Below, piece by piece: positions 36,194-49,049 of a DNA stretch of 64,000 nucleotides (position 1 is its first letter; every line of letters begins with the position of its first letter). The translations under genes and the position numbers were made by a program. Below the pieces are notes generated by a model. The model had not been told where the DNA came from. It ran no database searches and saw only the letters and a list, made by a program, of their open reading frames with translations. This stretch comes from Apostichopus japonicus (Eukaryota > Echinodermata > Holothuroidea > Aspidochirotida > Stichopodidae): the NCBI RefSeq assembly GCF_037975245.1, contig NC_092564.1:12674484-12738483 (forward strand). The letters run 5' to 3'.

Positions 36194-36414
36194 AAGCTGA
36201 AAAGAAGGTACTTTTTAAGAAAAAGTCGCCTAGGAAAGTAACCTGGGCACGAAAACCAAACTACTGAACGACTGATCCGCTCTCAACCCCAGTCCCCTTG
36301 CATCGGGACTGTGACTGTGTGATCATCGTTTGGTGTGTATCACCATTCCCCTCTAAAGGGAACAGATACTACACATGATCTTAGCCTAAAGGCTGAGAAG
36401 CTGGAAAGAAGGTA
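36194..36414 (-). mobile_element. U2-headed SINE-like element, copy B (most complete)
   Basis: Read on the minus strand, it starts CTCAGCCTTTAGGCTAAGAT at 36397 and continues CATGTGTAGTATCTGTTC. This 38-base head matches U2 snRNA nucleotides ~8-45 at 35 positions, and the stem-loop I arms AGCC/GGCT still pair. After that the sequence is not U2: no Sm site, no stem-loops III/IV. It ends GGCGACTTTTTCTTAAAAAG. The flanks are a 17-bp duplication with one mismatch, AAGCTGAAAAGAAGGTA (36194-36210) and AAGCTGGAAAGAAGGTA (36398-36414). Confidence 0.9.
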
Positions 36415-37998
36415 GCTCTAAGAAGGTTGCTAATCGCCACTGAACGTACTAGTATATCTTCCACGTGACGTCCCATTTAGACATCTGTGGATCATGACGT
36501 CGTTCTGAATAATGAATATTCATATCGAGAGGGGTTATATCGTTACGTTATATAAGATAACACGAAGAGTTAATATAGGATTTGCTTCGTGCAAATCTGT
36601 CAAACTGAGTCGAAGACACATAACGTCTGGCTCGAATAATGAAATCATCTTGCATCATGAATATTCATAATGATTGGGTTACGGCCATATTTGAATTTTC
36701 ACGATAAGTGTTTAGCAAGTCGATGTTACTCAAGAGACCACACTGCAGTTATCGGCGGATATAATAACGTCATCTTGACGAATCAATACGACTAGCTATC
36801 ATATTTTAGATTTCAACAGCAGTGTAACTTTATAAGATATCGTTTCACCATATGGACATAAGTAGGATATCGTTTCACCATATTAATATTCCTTAAATGT
36901 TTGTGTCATTATTTCATAAAGGTTTCGGTCAAACTCTCGTTTTACAAAAGCATTCAAATGTAAACAAACACGAGAGACGAAAGAAAGAGAAAACGAAGGG
37001 GAAAATGCATTATGTGATTTTATTAGAGTTCAAAGGGTGCTTCATAAACAATTTATACATATTTTGGATTTTGAAATAGTACGTGAAATCATTGTATAGC
37101 CTTTTCAAAATATGGGTATTTCTTTACATTACATTCACACGATTCGAAGATGCGTTTTTCATATGATTTTGGTTTGAATTTGCAAATGTTTTGCATACAT
37201 TTTTTTTTATATATACACATGAATTAAAGGCTTAGCCAAGAAAACCATATTTCAAATATAACCCTTTGTAAATCTACGGATTATCGATCATTTATCGATT
37301 ATTTATCAATAACTATATATAGTATTTGGTATGTTTATCGAATAAGCTTATATTTAAAGAAACAAACGTGTGGTAAATGGATCTACAATATTGATTGGTG
37401 CATCAGGTTATGAAAAAGATATGCATTTATATACTAATATTTATGATATTGTCCACGCAGTATTCTATCCAGCTTCACTCTGCAGGTCTGTCGCCGGGGA
37501 CAAGTATACTCTCCATCTATCCCATATTTTCTCACCCCATCCACATTTGCTCACACCCTCACATTGTCCGCGGCCACATGAGTGTATCCCCTGCCCCCCC
37601 CCCCTTCGGCAGGTCCTTATCTCACTGTGGAGCTACAAGGTATATTGAAACCCATGTTTCAGTACATTTCTCAAGGCCCCCCCGTTAATGAATTATTCGA
37701 TTAACTTTTATGTGGCGCCCAAATTTCCCAGTATTGATGCTCTAAATATAACCTACATCCGAGAAATACAATGCAAGGCCAACGACGTGTCAGAATGATT
37801 TCACTTTCCAAACAACCAAATACCATTTCCAAGTAAATTACTTCTTATGTTTCAAACTTTTTTTTTTTATTAGACAAATTGTAGTTTTTAAGATTCATGT
37901 TTGCTTCCTTCCTTCGTCTACCACCTCATAAATGTCATCATATTTACATATTCTTACACTAACGTAACTCAGAGTATCTCAACTCTTGTATGCCGCTT

Positions 37999-38137
<139 letters not shown>

Positions 38138-39613
38138 TTATATTCATTCATTCAGTCACTTACTTTTTAAAGTTAATAACGTCGTTTGAAGGGTGTTTTC
38201 ATTTCCAGAAGTCAATGATATCCTGTTCATTTTGAGATTTGATACCCTTAACAGGCACTCAAGACATGTAAATTTATAGCGGCTTGGGTGCAACTTGAAA
38301 GAACTCAAATGGAACTGATTTTCCTAATTAATGTATAAATTTAATAATGATGGCACTACAGAAGGTTTACGGGTGAATTTTCTGACTCCATGGTTAACTT
38401 TATAATGGGCAAAGTTTTGCATCTTTTTTTCAGATGAAAGCTGAAACAAGAGCCGTTAACTGTATTTCATAACGTAAATGATCTCGTGGAAACAAACCCT
38501 CAACTCCTTCCGTGCCGTCACCGTTCGGTTGCGGGTCAATGGCCTATAATTATGTCCAAGTCTTTAATACCAAATACAATAGTCAGACCAGACCAGACCA
38601 GTAAAAGAGTCAGTCACAGTAGTAGTAGTCGATTTTTTTTTTTTTAATCGGTGAGTTTAGATGGCACACGATGGTAAACCACTGGCTCATGGAATATTTC
38701 CCCCATGGATTTTCTCGCACACTATATAAAGTTATAAACCACTTCTCGTCTGCAACGAGAGAGAAGAATTGAGTTGGCTGCCAGAGAAGAAAGCAACTTT
38801 TTATTATGTGAGTAATTATCATATGGCACATTTTAGGTACGGTTATCTGACATGCCATGTCTGTGTTCAACGTACGCCGCAGTTAATAGCAACGCGGATC
38901 CGTTTGTAAGTATCTGTATAATGTCAGGCAAATAATTGAATTGACTTCACAGTGGTTGATAATATTTACTCAAATGTTCCTGATAGACCAATAACAGATG
39001 AATGCGATAGATTTCGAAAACAAGGTTTCCCAGATGAATGAATAAACAAAATGGTTTTAATTTCATACATTTCTTAATAACTTTAGAATCAACCATTGAA
39101 AAGCTTTGGAGTCTTACATACCAAAAGAAGACAATTTTTAAATAACATATTATAGGAAAGAAAGAAAAAATGTGAACTCCTTTACATATAGCCGCTAAAC
39201 AGGGCCAGAATATGTTGTAGGGTGTTGCCAATAGGACGGCGCTTGTGGTCACTTGTTTTGTCAATGGAACATTTATATTTATTTATTTTAACATCAGAAC
39301 GTAGTAATTATTATCGTGAAATTTCAAGAAAAAAATTGAATTATTGAAAAATTTCTTTGTAAATATAGTCTATTGAACCTACAGTTGGCTTATATTTTAT
39401 GATTAACGTTTTTAAACATAGGAAACTTGTCATTTGATTTAAATCAATTATAATGAATTAACAATACACCATAATATGCCTATTAATCCTCACACAGTAT
39501 TTCCCCCTGTTTGTTTTAAATATTTTTTAAATATTTTTTTGTATTATAATAGGAAATGTGACATCATTTGAGATCAGTTGGTAAAGTCTTCCTTAAATAG
39601 TATTTGCATGAAA

Positions 39614-39700
39614 TGGAATCAACCAAGACGTAACAGGAGGTAACTCTGAGTTGGACATCAACCTCAGAGCGTTACTTGAGGAGGAGGATGAGGACTTGGT
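39614..39700 (+). CDS. Weak candidate exon with acidic coding-like stretch
   Basis: A short frame reads NSELDINLRALLEEEDEDL between an acceptor-like AACAG|GAGG (about 39635) and a donor-like CTTG|GTAAAT (39697). The acidic run resembles propeptide or linker sequence. There is no start, partner exon or homology, so this may be chance. Confidence 0.15.
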
Positions 39701-40828
39701 AAATTGGGCTCTTCCTTGATTATAATATTAGCAGCTGCTTATCGTCGGTAAGATAAATCGTCTTCCAAGAGTGAAGTTAATATCCGCAAAATCTGTTCCC
39801 TTCGTTCCAAATGGTCGATTCCAACTTTAGTAAGCAGATCTATAATGAAAAGAGGAAAGATAGAGAGAGAGAGATTGAAAAAGAGAATATATCATTTTAT
39901 GGCTTCTGAATTTAATTTATTATGATAGGAGACAGTCTAAAACAAACGATCGTTCCACAGTTTGCATGTTAGACATCGGTTGTCAAAAGAAGTTTTTGAA
40001 ATTTGGTTGTTAACATTGAATCGAATAGTCCTCATATACAAACCTCACCAAACCGGTTGTAATTCCGGGATAATATTAGTAAAGAAAGTCCTACGTATTA
40101 GATTGACGCGACAAGGAAAGTCAAAAGCAAATTGAAAAGCTAAAAATAGGGAAACAGTTCAATTCAAAGAATTCACTTATATATGCTTTATTTGCCCTGT
40201 GTGTGTGGGAGGTGGGTGGAGAAGTGGGGGTGGGAGGGAAGGGGAGGTGTGGATTGATTTTCCGTCTTCTTGTACCGCTCTAAGACGTAAACACGGACTC
40301 CTGATGGACAAATGAGTGGACAAACAAAGGAATAGATAAATAAACAAAGACGTCAGTTAGGTTATCCTTTTACGCCTACGTTCCATTAGGGGAGGAGAAC
40401 GATGGGGTGGGGTGGGGGGGGGGGATTAATGTTCGTAAGTGTATGTCTTGAAGACAAGTGTGATGCACTGCCCCGTTACACCGTATAATGCGTAGGCGTG
40501 TCTGATGTTGGCGATGTTTGCCAGACAAATGGGAGTGGGTGGTCTTGCTCTTTTTAGCCGTCAACAGATTACCAACAGCGACGATGATTTTCTTGATATC
40601 GACTTGTTGCCTTGACAAGATATTAATAATTTGTTTATTACAGGTAATCCTAGAAAACCTTCAAGAGAATTTGATTCAGTCTTTATCATGATAAATCAAA
40701 TGTTTGGAACTCATTACAGACGATCTAATTTAATACATCATTGAACAGTTAGAAATGTTACATTTCTTCAAAGTTGGAGTTGCAACTGTCACATAAATGT
40801 GACTAAACCATTTGTAGTCAAATCAACC

Positions 40829-40830
<2 letters not shown>

Positions 40831-40886
<56 letters not shown>

Positions 40887-40887
40887 G

Positions 40888-40918
<31 letters not shown>

Positions 40919-40952
40919 GTGGAGCATTTGATATATATATATATATATATAT
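40831..40952. repeat. (TA)n arrays split by a duplicated GGAGCATTTGATA
   Basis: TA runs at 40831-40882 and 40932-40952, with an imperfect stretch between them. GGAGCATTTGATA occurs both before and after the second TA run (about 40921 and 40956), a local duplication spanning the repeat. Confidence 0.85.
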
Positions 40953-42545
40953 AGGGAGCATTTGATACCCCCTTTAAGAAGGTATCATTAATGAAATGAT
41001 GCTTTTATCTTCACCGTTTCTTGTGTTCATTTTATGCAGGACCAAGCATAGCTCCAGGCAGAGGAATAATCAATTCAACTGGCCTTGATAGATTCCTTTT
41101 ATTCCTCTCGGATAGTTCAAAGTGGGGCTTTATTGTACAGGAATTTAGCGGACGTACATAAGGAGGTCGTATCCAATAGGCTAACAGTATCTTCGGTCTT
41201 TTTTATGTAATGTGACACATTTGATTTGCATTAGATATTCTTCGGATGGCTAGTACCATTTCTTTTTATAGAGAATATTATTAACGCATGGAACGCATGT
41301 TAATATATCTGCTTCCTTTCACAGGTGTTATACACTCTTGGTCAATGAAAAAAAGGCCTTTGGAATATAGAGGAACTTTACATCCCTTAAGGTATTTGAT
41401 TATCTTAACAGATAACAAAAAATGAAAGCCAAGTAATATGAAAAGTCAGTAAGAACTATATTCACGCTGTCAATGGAGAGGAGGCTGTTATACATATTGA
41501 CAAATAAAGGTAGATTATATTGTTTATTTGATCAAAACTAGGTGATGAAATAAAAGCAAATGGAAGCCCATCTTGGTAAATAGAGGCTAACATATCCGTA
41601 ATGTATGTGTGATGTTTAACGTTGAGGCCAAACCAATATAACCTATCACAGAACTATTACGAATTATTACCAGCAATTTTCTTCCGAGATGTATAATTAT
41701 TATTACTTTTTTGTTGTTGGGCGGTTGTGTTTAAGGAAAGACCTTGTGAAAATATAAATGGTAAATATCCAAGGTGTGCTGAAATCAGTCAAATTAAAAA
41801 TATTGCCAAAATAATTATAATAATTGAAACGATTTTCTTCGTTTGGTCAGCGTTTATGTGATGGTAAACAAGCAAAATGGATTAGCCCTTCCTGTTTTGA
41901 AAGTATAGATCTATTTATATCTGTGACGTAAGATTTGCGTGTAAATAAAATGATAAGTGAAGTCAGTGTAAATATAACGTGAGAAGACAGGGACGATACA
42001 CTCAGGAAATCATTGACTGTTCAAAATCATAACATGTTTTATTTATATGAAACCTTTTGAAATATGAAACCTTTGAAATATGAAATAGCGCTACTTTGCA
42101 TAATATGTTATCTTCGAAAAAATCGAACTACATAACTTGCTCATATAAGAACTGAAAGATGCATTTTGTTTTTCTTTAAGAGTTTTGCATAATTTTGTTG
42201 AAGCAATGTTCAATTGCTAATTTGACTGAAAACTAAGGTGTCTTCTTTTTGACATTTATATTCTACCCAGAATTGTTCTAGGCAGGAAAAACATTTCTGG
42301 CATAAACTTTGAAGCCTTGCAAACAAAGTTCATCAAAGTTTTCTTTGTATATTTAAGTGGAAAGTCAGAATCTCTATCATGCGAGTTAACAATTTCAAAA
42401 TATATATATATTTATTAAGAATAACCTTTGCTAAATAGTTTGGTAAAAGTTATTTCGGTATATTTCGGTAAATGCATGCATGGTTCTTCATAATAAAGTG
42501 TTTTTTTTTCTCTCTCTCAAAAAAAAGAGGAGATAATTCACTAAC

Positions 42546-42846
42546 CTTGAGTGTAACCAAGTCTATCATCATTAAATGGAATGATATCTTCTTCTTGTTC
42601 CTGGCCAAATAAATTTTCTAATTCCCCAGACTTTGTTAGTTCATCATGCAGCCATTTTGGTTGAGTGAATTCTGTCCTGTCGATGGATACTCCATTCTCA
42701 TTGCCTGGTCTGTCGTTAGATGATGCTGCTGATATGTATCCGCGTTTACCAGGATGAAGAATGCAGAGTTTCGGGTGACGGTTACTGCAAGCTGATTTAG
42801 CGTGACACACATACTGTAGCATGACAAGGCACAGGAGAAACGTCAT
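42546..42846 (-). CDS. Candidate neuropeptide / peptide-hormone precursor, first coding exon
   Basis: From ATG at 42846 the frame gives a signal peptide (MTFLLCLVMLQYVCHA). It is followed immediately by SACSNRHPKLCILHP, then Gly-Lys-Arg, the standard amidation plus dibasic cleavage signal. The predicted product is a short peptide with one Cys-Cys loop (seven residues between the cysteines) and a Pro-amide end. After KR comes ~65 residues of acidic propeptide (ELENLFGQEQEEDII). The frame ends at a good donor, CAAG|GTTAGT (42546/42545), so the precursor continues. An upstream in-frame Met at 42927 would add a Phe-Ser stretch encoded by a GAAAAA microsatellite; I consider that 5'UTR. Family uncertain: two-cysteine peptides of the MCH, calcitonin or somatostatin type are possibilities, none convincing. 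Confidence 0.5.
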
Positions 42847-42850
42847 AATG

Positions 42851-42895
42851 ACTGACGAAGAAAAAGAAGAAAAAGAAAAAGAAGAAAAAGAAGAA
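42851..42895 (-). repeat. Purine-rich GAAAAA/GAA microsatellite in the presumed 5'UTR of the peptide precursor
   Basis: Alternating GAAGAAAAAG units on the plus strand (pyrimidine-rich on the coding strand). They are the source of the Phe/Ser-rich N-terminal extension in the longest open frame. Confidence 0.8.
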
Positions 42896-42959
42896 AATGA
42901 GAAACCAGCTAGAAATGAAAACTTCAACTCCTCGATGATTTTGCTCGTCTAAATAGTAA

Positions 42960-45600
42960 TCATAAAGTAGCATGGATATGAACGAAAATTATATTATAAT
43001 TGTATAATATAATACATCAAGACCAGACCAAAATTAATGAAAAATTTCGATTAATAACGACACTGTACTTGTAAGTGAATTATACGGAGATAAAATACCC
43101 CAAAGTAACATGATCAGGGGTGAAAAATGACAAGTTCATGCAAAAACGGATTGAGGGAGGGAATGGGGGCGGGTATTTCTAATAAGGGACGGGTACACTA
43201 TTATTCACTAGAGTGCAGGGACTAAAAGGGTAGAGCTGCCATGAGGGTAGCTCCAAGTATCTATGTAAACTATTGAGTGCCACGAAAATATCGCGAAAGA
43301 AACGACAAACCAATAATAAAAATAATTAAAAAAAACAGATTTTGAATCTTCAGGTTTGAAGTTTCAGGGTGACCAACCAGTTATCGGCTTCATAATCATA
43401 CCAAACTCTTTCACCAACTGACTTAACGCATTAGCCTTAATCTTGAAAGTGGAATGAAATACTTATAACAGTTTTGTACACGTGGCGTCAGATAAATACC
43501 CAAGTTATACGGCCTTAGTCATTAAAATGCTAAAACCTTTTAATTTTGGTACGTTACTCAATTTTTGAAAAGATATTGCCTCCAGTTATGTCGTCAAACG
43601 TTCTTGACAAATAATCAGTAAAGGTGAATATTTTCTCTCACCTTAGTCCTACTTTTTTAATCACAGTGTGGAAACAGTTTATAACGTTTACTGATTTGAA
43701 CACATGTATATCGCAAAGTAATGATTTAAAATCAGGTTACAATTTATCAAACTTCAAATGCTGAGTTTTTCATTAGTGAGTAATTAAAGGACGAATTTAA
43801 GCACCAAATTAAATTTGAACTGTTGCAGACCATTAAAACGGTTCAGGCTATATTTCTATAACACTGTAAAATGCTCAGCAATGATCCTTTAAACAAGTGA
43901 AGTTCATCAAATAAAGTGACTGGACTATGTAGTCTATTATACACAGATCATTATGTCATATCCTCATGATTCAACCACAAAACTCAGTGGTAAAGCATAA
44001 AGTTTTTTTGGCCTCGCATGACATGTTTGTAATACATTTAACATTGTCGAATATCATACTAGGATCCTCCGTTGTTTAAACAAAGTTAAAAGAACATGTT
44101 TGGGTTGATTTATTAGAATTTATAACAACAACAAAAAACACTGGATGAACATTAAAATAAAGGCCTGCTCTGAAGGATTATAGGAGCATTCCAGTGATGT
44201 AAGTTATTTTGATTTTGAATATCTGGACAACCTCAATAGCTATAGAATCATCATCCATATTTGCCTGGACTATGATATTTAAAGGTTTGTCTTAATTAAG
44301 ACTTTAATAGTTTTATTCTGTTCTGAAAATTTCGTCTTCCAAACACTTGTTTCATGCTTCTTTCACTGACATAAAAATGTATATTAAAATATGGGACTTT
44401 CCCTCCAGTATATGAAATTAATGTTGATTAGCATATACCCGGCTTAAATTGATCTGGATTGTTATGATATTTCTTGCTGTATCCTATTATGTCGAAACTT
44501 TACCGAAATCAATGTAAACCAGAAACTTTAAAAAAAAAATTGTTTTTAATATGAAACACAATGAAGTAAGATCACACAACTTTACACATCCGGAAGTCAA
44601 ATATCGACAAATAAGGCTTTAGGGCTCGTATTGACGAAATGACGAGAACTCACATATCAAAGAATCGACTAAAATGATCAGATTACAAGAAGCTTTTTTT
44701 TTTACATAGCATCTCGATTTCAATCTATAGGTCAACCAGGGTCATAGCATTATAAGAAAACGCGGTACAATATTGAGAAACTCTCTCCCTATCTTTTGCC
44801 ATGTTCAAAGCTACACCCTAACACAACCAATATGCTAAATTACTCGGAACTGCGTACATCTCATGGTATTTACCAACTGTTTCATATCAGACCTTCAAAT
44901 ATTGACTTAAATATGCTACCTTGATCTTTAAATGGCGACCCACTAACCCGATTCTCTTGAATGGTTATTTTTGCCTTGATCGTTTTTTTTCTTTCATATA
45001 TATACCTTAAAGGGTTTTGAACTTTTCGGCCTATACCGGTACCAATTTTAAGAGAAGTCATTTTTTCCCCATACCAGATCTAATTCGCGGAAATTGCTAA
45101 GATGACGTACGACTATACGACATTTCCTAACTAGACTATCCGTGAGAGCGACGCCAATTTAGAAAGTGATGTAAGGTTTGAAAGGTCGACTTGATTGAAT
45201 CATAAATGAAGAAAAGAGTCTATTATATTCTTTGCCATGGATACAAAAGAATGAAACATGTTTACTTCTCTACAAATGATATAGATATTCCTAATTTTGA
45301 CTCTTTTTACACATTTCAGATTATCATTTCTTGTACGGAAACTGTTCACAAATAAAGAACAACGTTATAACTAACATTTGAAATAGATGTTGGTGTATTG
45401 TTGATATATTCATGAAAGAAACATGGATCCTGTGTTATCAGTGTTTTTAAAACACCAAAGATGCATCAAATATGCATGATCTTATCATAATCATGAACAC
45501 TCAAGTAGTTATAGTGTAAACCGTTATGCGATGAATATAGGCCCCGTTAGTATGATGTCAACAGGCTTGCGACTATGCAGAGAGCGGTCTGATAAGTAAT
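42960..45600. other. Intergenic, nothing recognised
   Basis: AT-rich sequence without arrays, motif-bearing frames or RNA genes that I can see. Confidence 0.5.
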
Positions 45601-45966
45601 TGTTTAAGAAAAATCATCCAAGATTGACCCTGGACTCGAAAGTCTAACAAGTTTCGTTTTCACACTCCACAAGCTTTTCGTAGCTTCCTTGTGTAATCCC
45701 CTCAATCATTTATCATGTTTGAAGTCTTTTGTATGAACACATCACTGTAAATTCTTTGAACATTGTTGGTTGAAATAAAGTTGAATTGAGTTGAACTTGA
45801 TCTAATCTCAACCACTCTCAACCACAGTCCCTTTACATCAATCATCATGATCATGAGGATGTGATATCACGGGTCCCTTGGAAAGTGAAGAGAGCACGAC
45901 ACATGGTCCTGTCTACTGTTTACATGTGATCATTATGATCTGAGCCAAATGGCAGGAAAGCAGTTC
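45601..45966 (-). mobile_element. U2-headed SINE-like element, copy D, old and interrupted
   Basis: The minus-strand 3' end is at 45601-45648 (TTTAAGAAAAA..CCTGGACTCGAAAGTC, matching TTTAAGAAAAA..CCTGGGCACGAAAACC of copy B). The rest resumes at ~45801 (CTCAACCACAGTCCCTTTAC versus CTCAACCCCAGTCCCCTTGC). The U2 head shows as GATCTGAGCCAAATGGCAGG at 45938, close to the reverse complement of U2 stem-loop I. A ~150-bp LINE-tail-like insertion lies between the two parts. Confidence 0.65.
45651..45800 (+). mobile_element. LINE 3'-tail-like insertion (CR1/L2 style) nested in copy D
   Basis: Contains TGAACACATCACTGTAAATT, then ATTGTTGGTTGAAATAAAG and a terminal TTGAATTGAGTTGAACTTGA. This pattern of AATAAA followed by short TTGAA repeats is characteristic of 3' ends of CR1/L2-like LINEs in marine invertebrates. 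It interrupts copy D of the U2-headed element, so it is younger than that copy. Confidence 0.55.
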
Positions 45967-46207
45967 ATGTTGGTGAACAAAATGTTCAAAACTATTAATA
46001 ACGTTGGCGTTAATATATATCACTTGAACGCATTTATGTGTCTTAGAAACGCATTTGTGTTACGTTTATGAACGTGCAGTTAATAAAGATTTTGACATGC
46101 TAACGTATTCCCTCTAAGTCCGCATCCTGTCGCAGTAATAAAACTTCCAGATTTCAATTTGACATAACACCGAAGTAAAAAATAGGTCCAAAAGTTTCGA
46201 CCAAAAT

Positions 46208-46353
46208 AGTCTCGTCTCCATCAACGTCATCATCACCTTCATCGTCGTCATAGTCATCGCCATCCTACGGCATCACCATCAATGTCGTCATCGTCATCGA
46301 CGTCGTCATCGACGTCGTCATCGACTTCGTGATCGTCGTCGACGTCGTCATCA
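46208..46353 (+). repeat. Degenerate (TCG/TCA)n trinucleotide tract
   Basis: CATCATCACC..TCATCGTCGTC..., with the unit GTCATCGACGTC repeated three times near 46290-46330. Confidence 0.85.
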
Positions 46354-49049
46354 TTCCTCTTTTGTAAAAGTTGATGACAAAGTACATTGAACAAGGTGAC
46401 ATTCAATTTTGTTTAGGCTTACTAAAGCTTACGTAAGGATACGTAATAGTTGATTGATTTGGTTTCTTCGTCTATACATGACGAAGTACCTGCACATCAA
46501 GGAACGTTGTACAGAAGTTATCAATTCAACATTTGACAGACTAAACGCAAAAACGAAGATGACATCTCTCCGCGTTTACCTAATTACCATATCTCTTTTC
46601 AGTTATACGCTTAAGGATAGATTTCGCAAGGTCGACATGCCATTTCACTCAACTTTTCATGAAAACATAATGTTTATCAAAAAAAAAAATTAAGTCTGCG
46701 ATAACGAATCATTAATCATTTTTCAAACATTTTAAGCCAATGTTGGACATCAGTTGTTAATAAAAAACAACCTGACACCAAGCCAGTTTTACTTTCGTGT
46801 ACGGTGTGAAAACTCGTTCTAATGATTCGTACATGAACGCACTGTTTTGGCAAATATTTCTAAAGAGAATGCAAATATTTCACAATTGTGCAATAGGGGA
46901 CTTCGAATGACGCACTTAAGGAGACTTCAAATCGCTCGATTGTCACCTAAGTGCTGTATTTACCGCGAATTATTCCATAAGCCCGAAACGGTATTTATTT
47001 ATTTTTTGGTGGTGCTTTGCGATGTCTTCAAACGAATTCCTCATGGTTTATTTATTCGTCTTGTCTTAGATAGACAACAGAATTGCTTCTGAAGTCGATA
47101 AGTTCTTACGAAGGTTCTAATATAGAGTTCATTGATATAAGAATGTTTCACTAGATACTTCAAAATGATCACATTATCACCAATCGCTTTGGCTCCTACT
47201 TGTTTTATCGCGTGATTTGAAATATTGAATGTGATTTTAATATGCTATGTAGGCCAAATCGAGAGTAATACATTCCTACGGCGACATCCATATGCCAAAA
47301 AGTTAAGAAAAGAAAAGATAAGTAAGAAGACACACAGTTACATTAATTCACGTCTATAATTCAAATAACTTTAAAGAAAAGAGTAAAAGAGGGCAATTCT
47401 GGGTCGGAGACTGGGATGAGGAGGAAGAGGGTGAGAAGGGAGAGAGGGAGTGTCACAGCCTTAGATAATTTCAACTGAAATTTTAACACTAATAACATAA
47501 ATTTTCAAAGCGATGTAATGAGGCAACGACAGATTGCATTAAATTAAATTAGATTAAATTGGCAAAACCTTTCTGAAAAGATGATTAAATTTTCATGTAT
47601 AGGGACATGCAACTAACAACGTGGCAAAAGTAACAGACTTCAGTTCTTCATTTTACAATTTTAAATTCTTTCACCGATCGAATACAAACTTATATATCTA
47701 ACTGATAAAAAATCTTCAATATGTCAAACTGCTAACTACCGAGTATATCCGGAAATTATTAAAAAGAAATAAAGTACTAAGGTATATTGGTTGGTTGGTT
47801 TATTCTTTAGATTGCCGGAAATTCTCTTCATTTTCCTGCACTTTGTGATTGAGTATAGCAAAGCAGTTAACATGTTTATGGAACACCACTAAACATATCA
47901 AAATGAACATATCAACATTTCATTTCATCCGTATATGATGTGTTTTTTTTTAATGTTTATTATTATCTATATTGATACGTAGAACGGCAAATTGGCATTA
48001 CATATTGGCGCCACGAATGGTGCGTATGGGTCATCGCTTTGTGTTGACTCAATGCACTATACAGTATTATGGTTCATAGTAAGGTCAAGGCAATGAAATT
48101 TCTAAAAATCTGAATTGAAAGAGAGAATAATAAATATTGATGATTCATTTTTCATTATAATTACATTTATGGAGAATCAAAGCTCTTAACGGTTTTCTTA
48201 ATCTACATACATGATTGCTTTCAAAAATCCTTTAAAACTACAAAATCCAATCTAAGTTCGTCACTAAGATGTAGTAATACTTAGGTCTATATGGATTACC
48301 GTGGTAGGTTACGAGCTATCTTCGTCAGATGCAATTAGCGATAATGTAAGCCATCGACAGTATTTTTTTCATTGTTTGTGTGATATGCCGCCAGATGGGT
48401 GGAGTTAATTGTATTTCTTTGTACGTGTTTTACATTATGAAGCTAATTTGACCATTTTAATTGTCTCATGTACTCTCCAGTTTACTGTAGATAGAATAAA
48501 TGGAAAAGTTAAAGGAAGTCGTCCCTGGGGGTGTTTTTAATGTTTTTTACACTCTTTCTTTATGTAGTTATGCAAATAATATACCGGAATCAATAAAGCA
48601 CATTTTGCTTTTTTTTCAATCTTACGTGAGTTGACAGTTTTTCTATGACAAATACGTGAATCAATAAACATGTTTATGTAAATGCAGGATTACAAATGTT
48701 GTACTTGTAGTATGTAAAAAAAAACTTTAATACGTCACTAGTAAACAGTTTTAATTAATTCCGAATCGATTAATAATCGATTGGTTCCTGTATAATGTAG
48801 CTGTTTGGTTTAATCATTTTCCAGCCTTAACTTTAGTTGGTTTTATTGATTCTCCTGTACGTACTTATCTTATCACAAATAGAAGCAAACAGAACGAATA
48901 GATACATATAGAGTGAACACAACACTCTGCAGTAAAGTATACCTTAGCAGAATAATATAGATAACACAGATATTTTACAATACTATGCTACATGATATTA
49001 ACTTCAGTGCAATATACTAGGCACAATACACACCAGTAGGCTACACATA
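46354..49049. other. Intergenic, nothing recognised
   Basis: AT-rich, with short open frames lacking motifs. Purine-rich stretch at 47400-47460. Confidence 0.5.

Noticed and set aside
36194-36414. Functional U2 snRNA gene
   Set aside because: Only the first ~45 nucleotides are U2-like. Sm site, stem-loops III and IV and the 3' end are absent, and the locus is bounded by target-site duplications.
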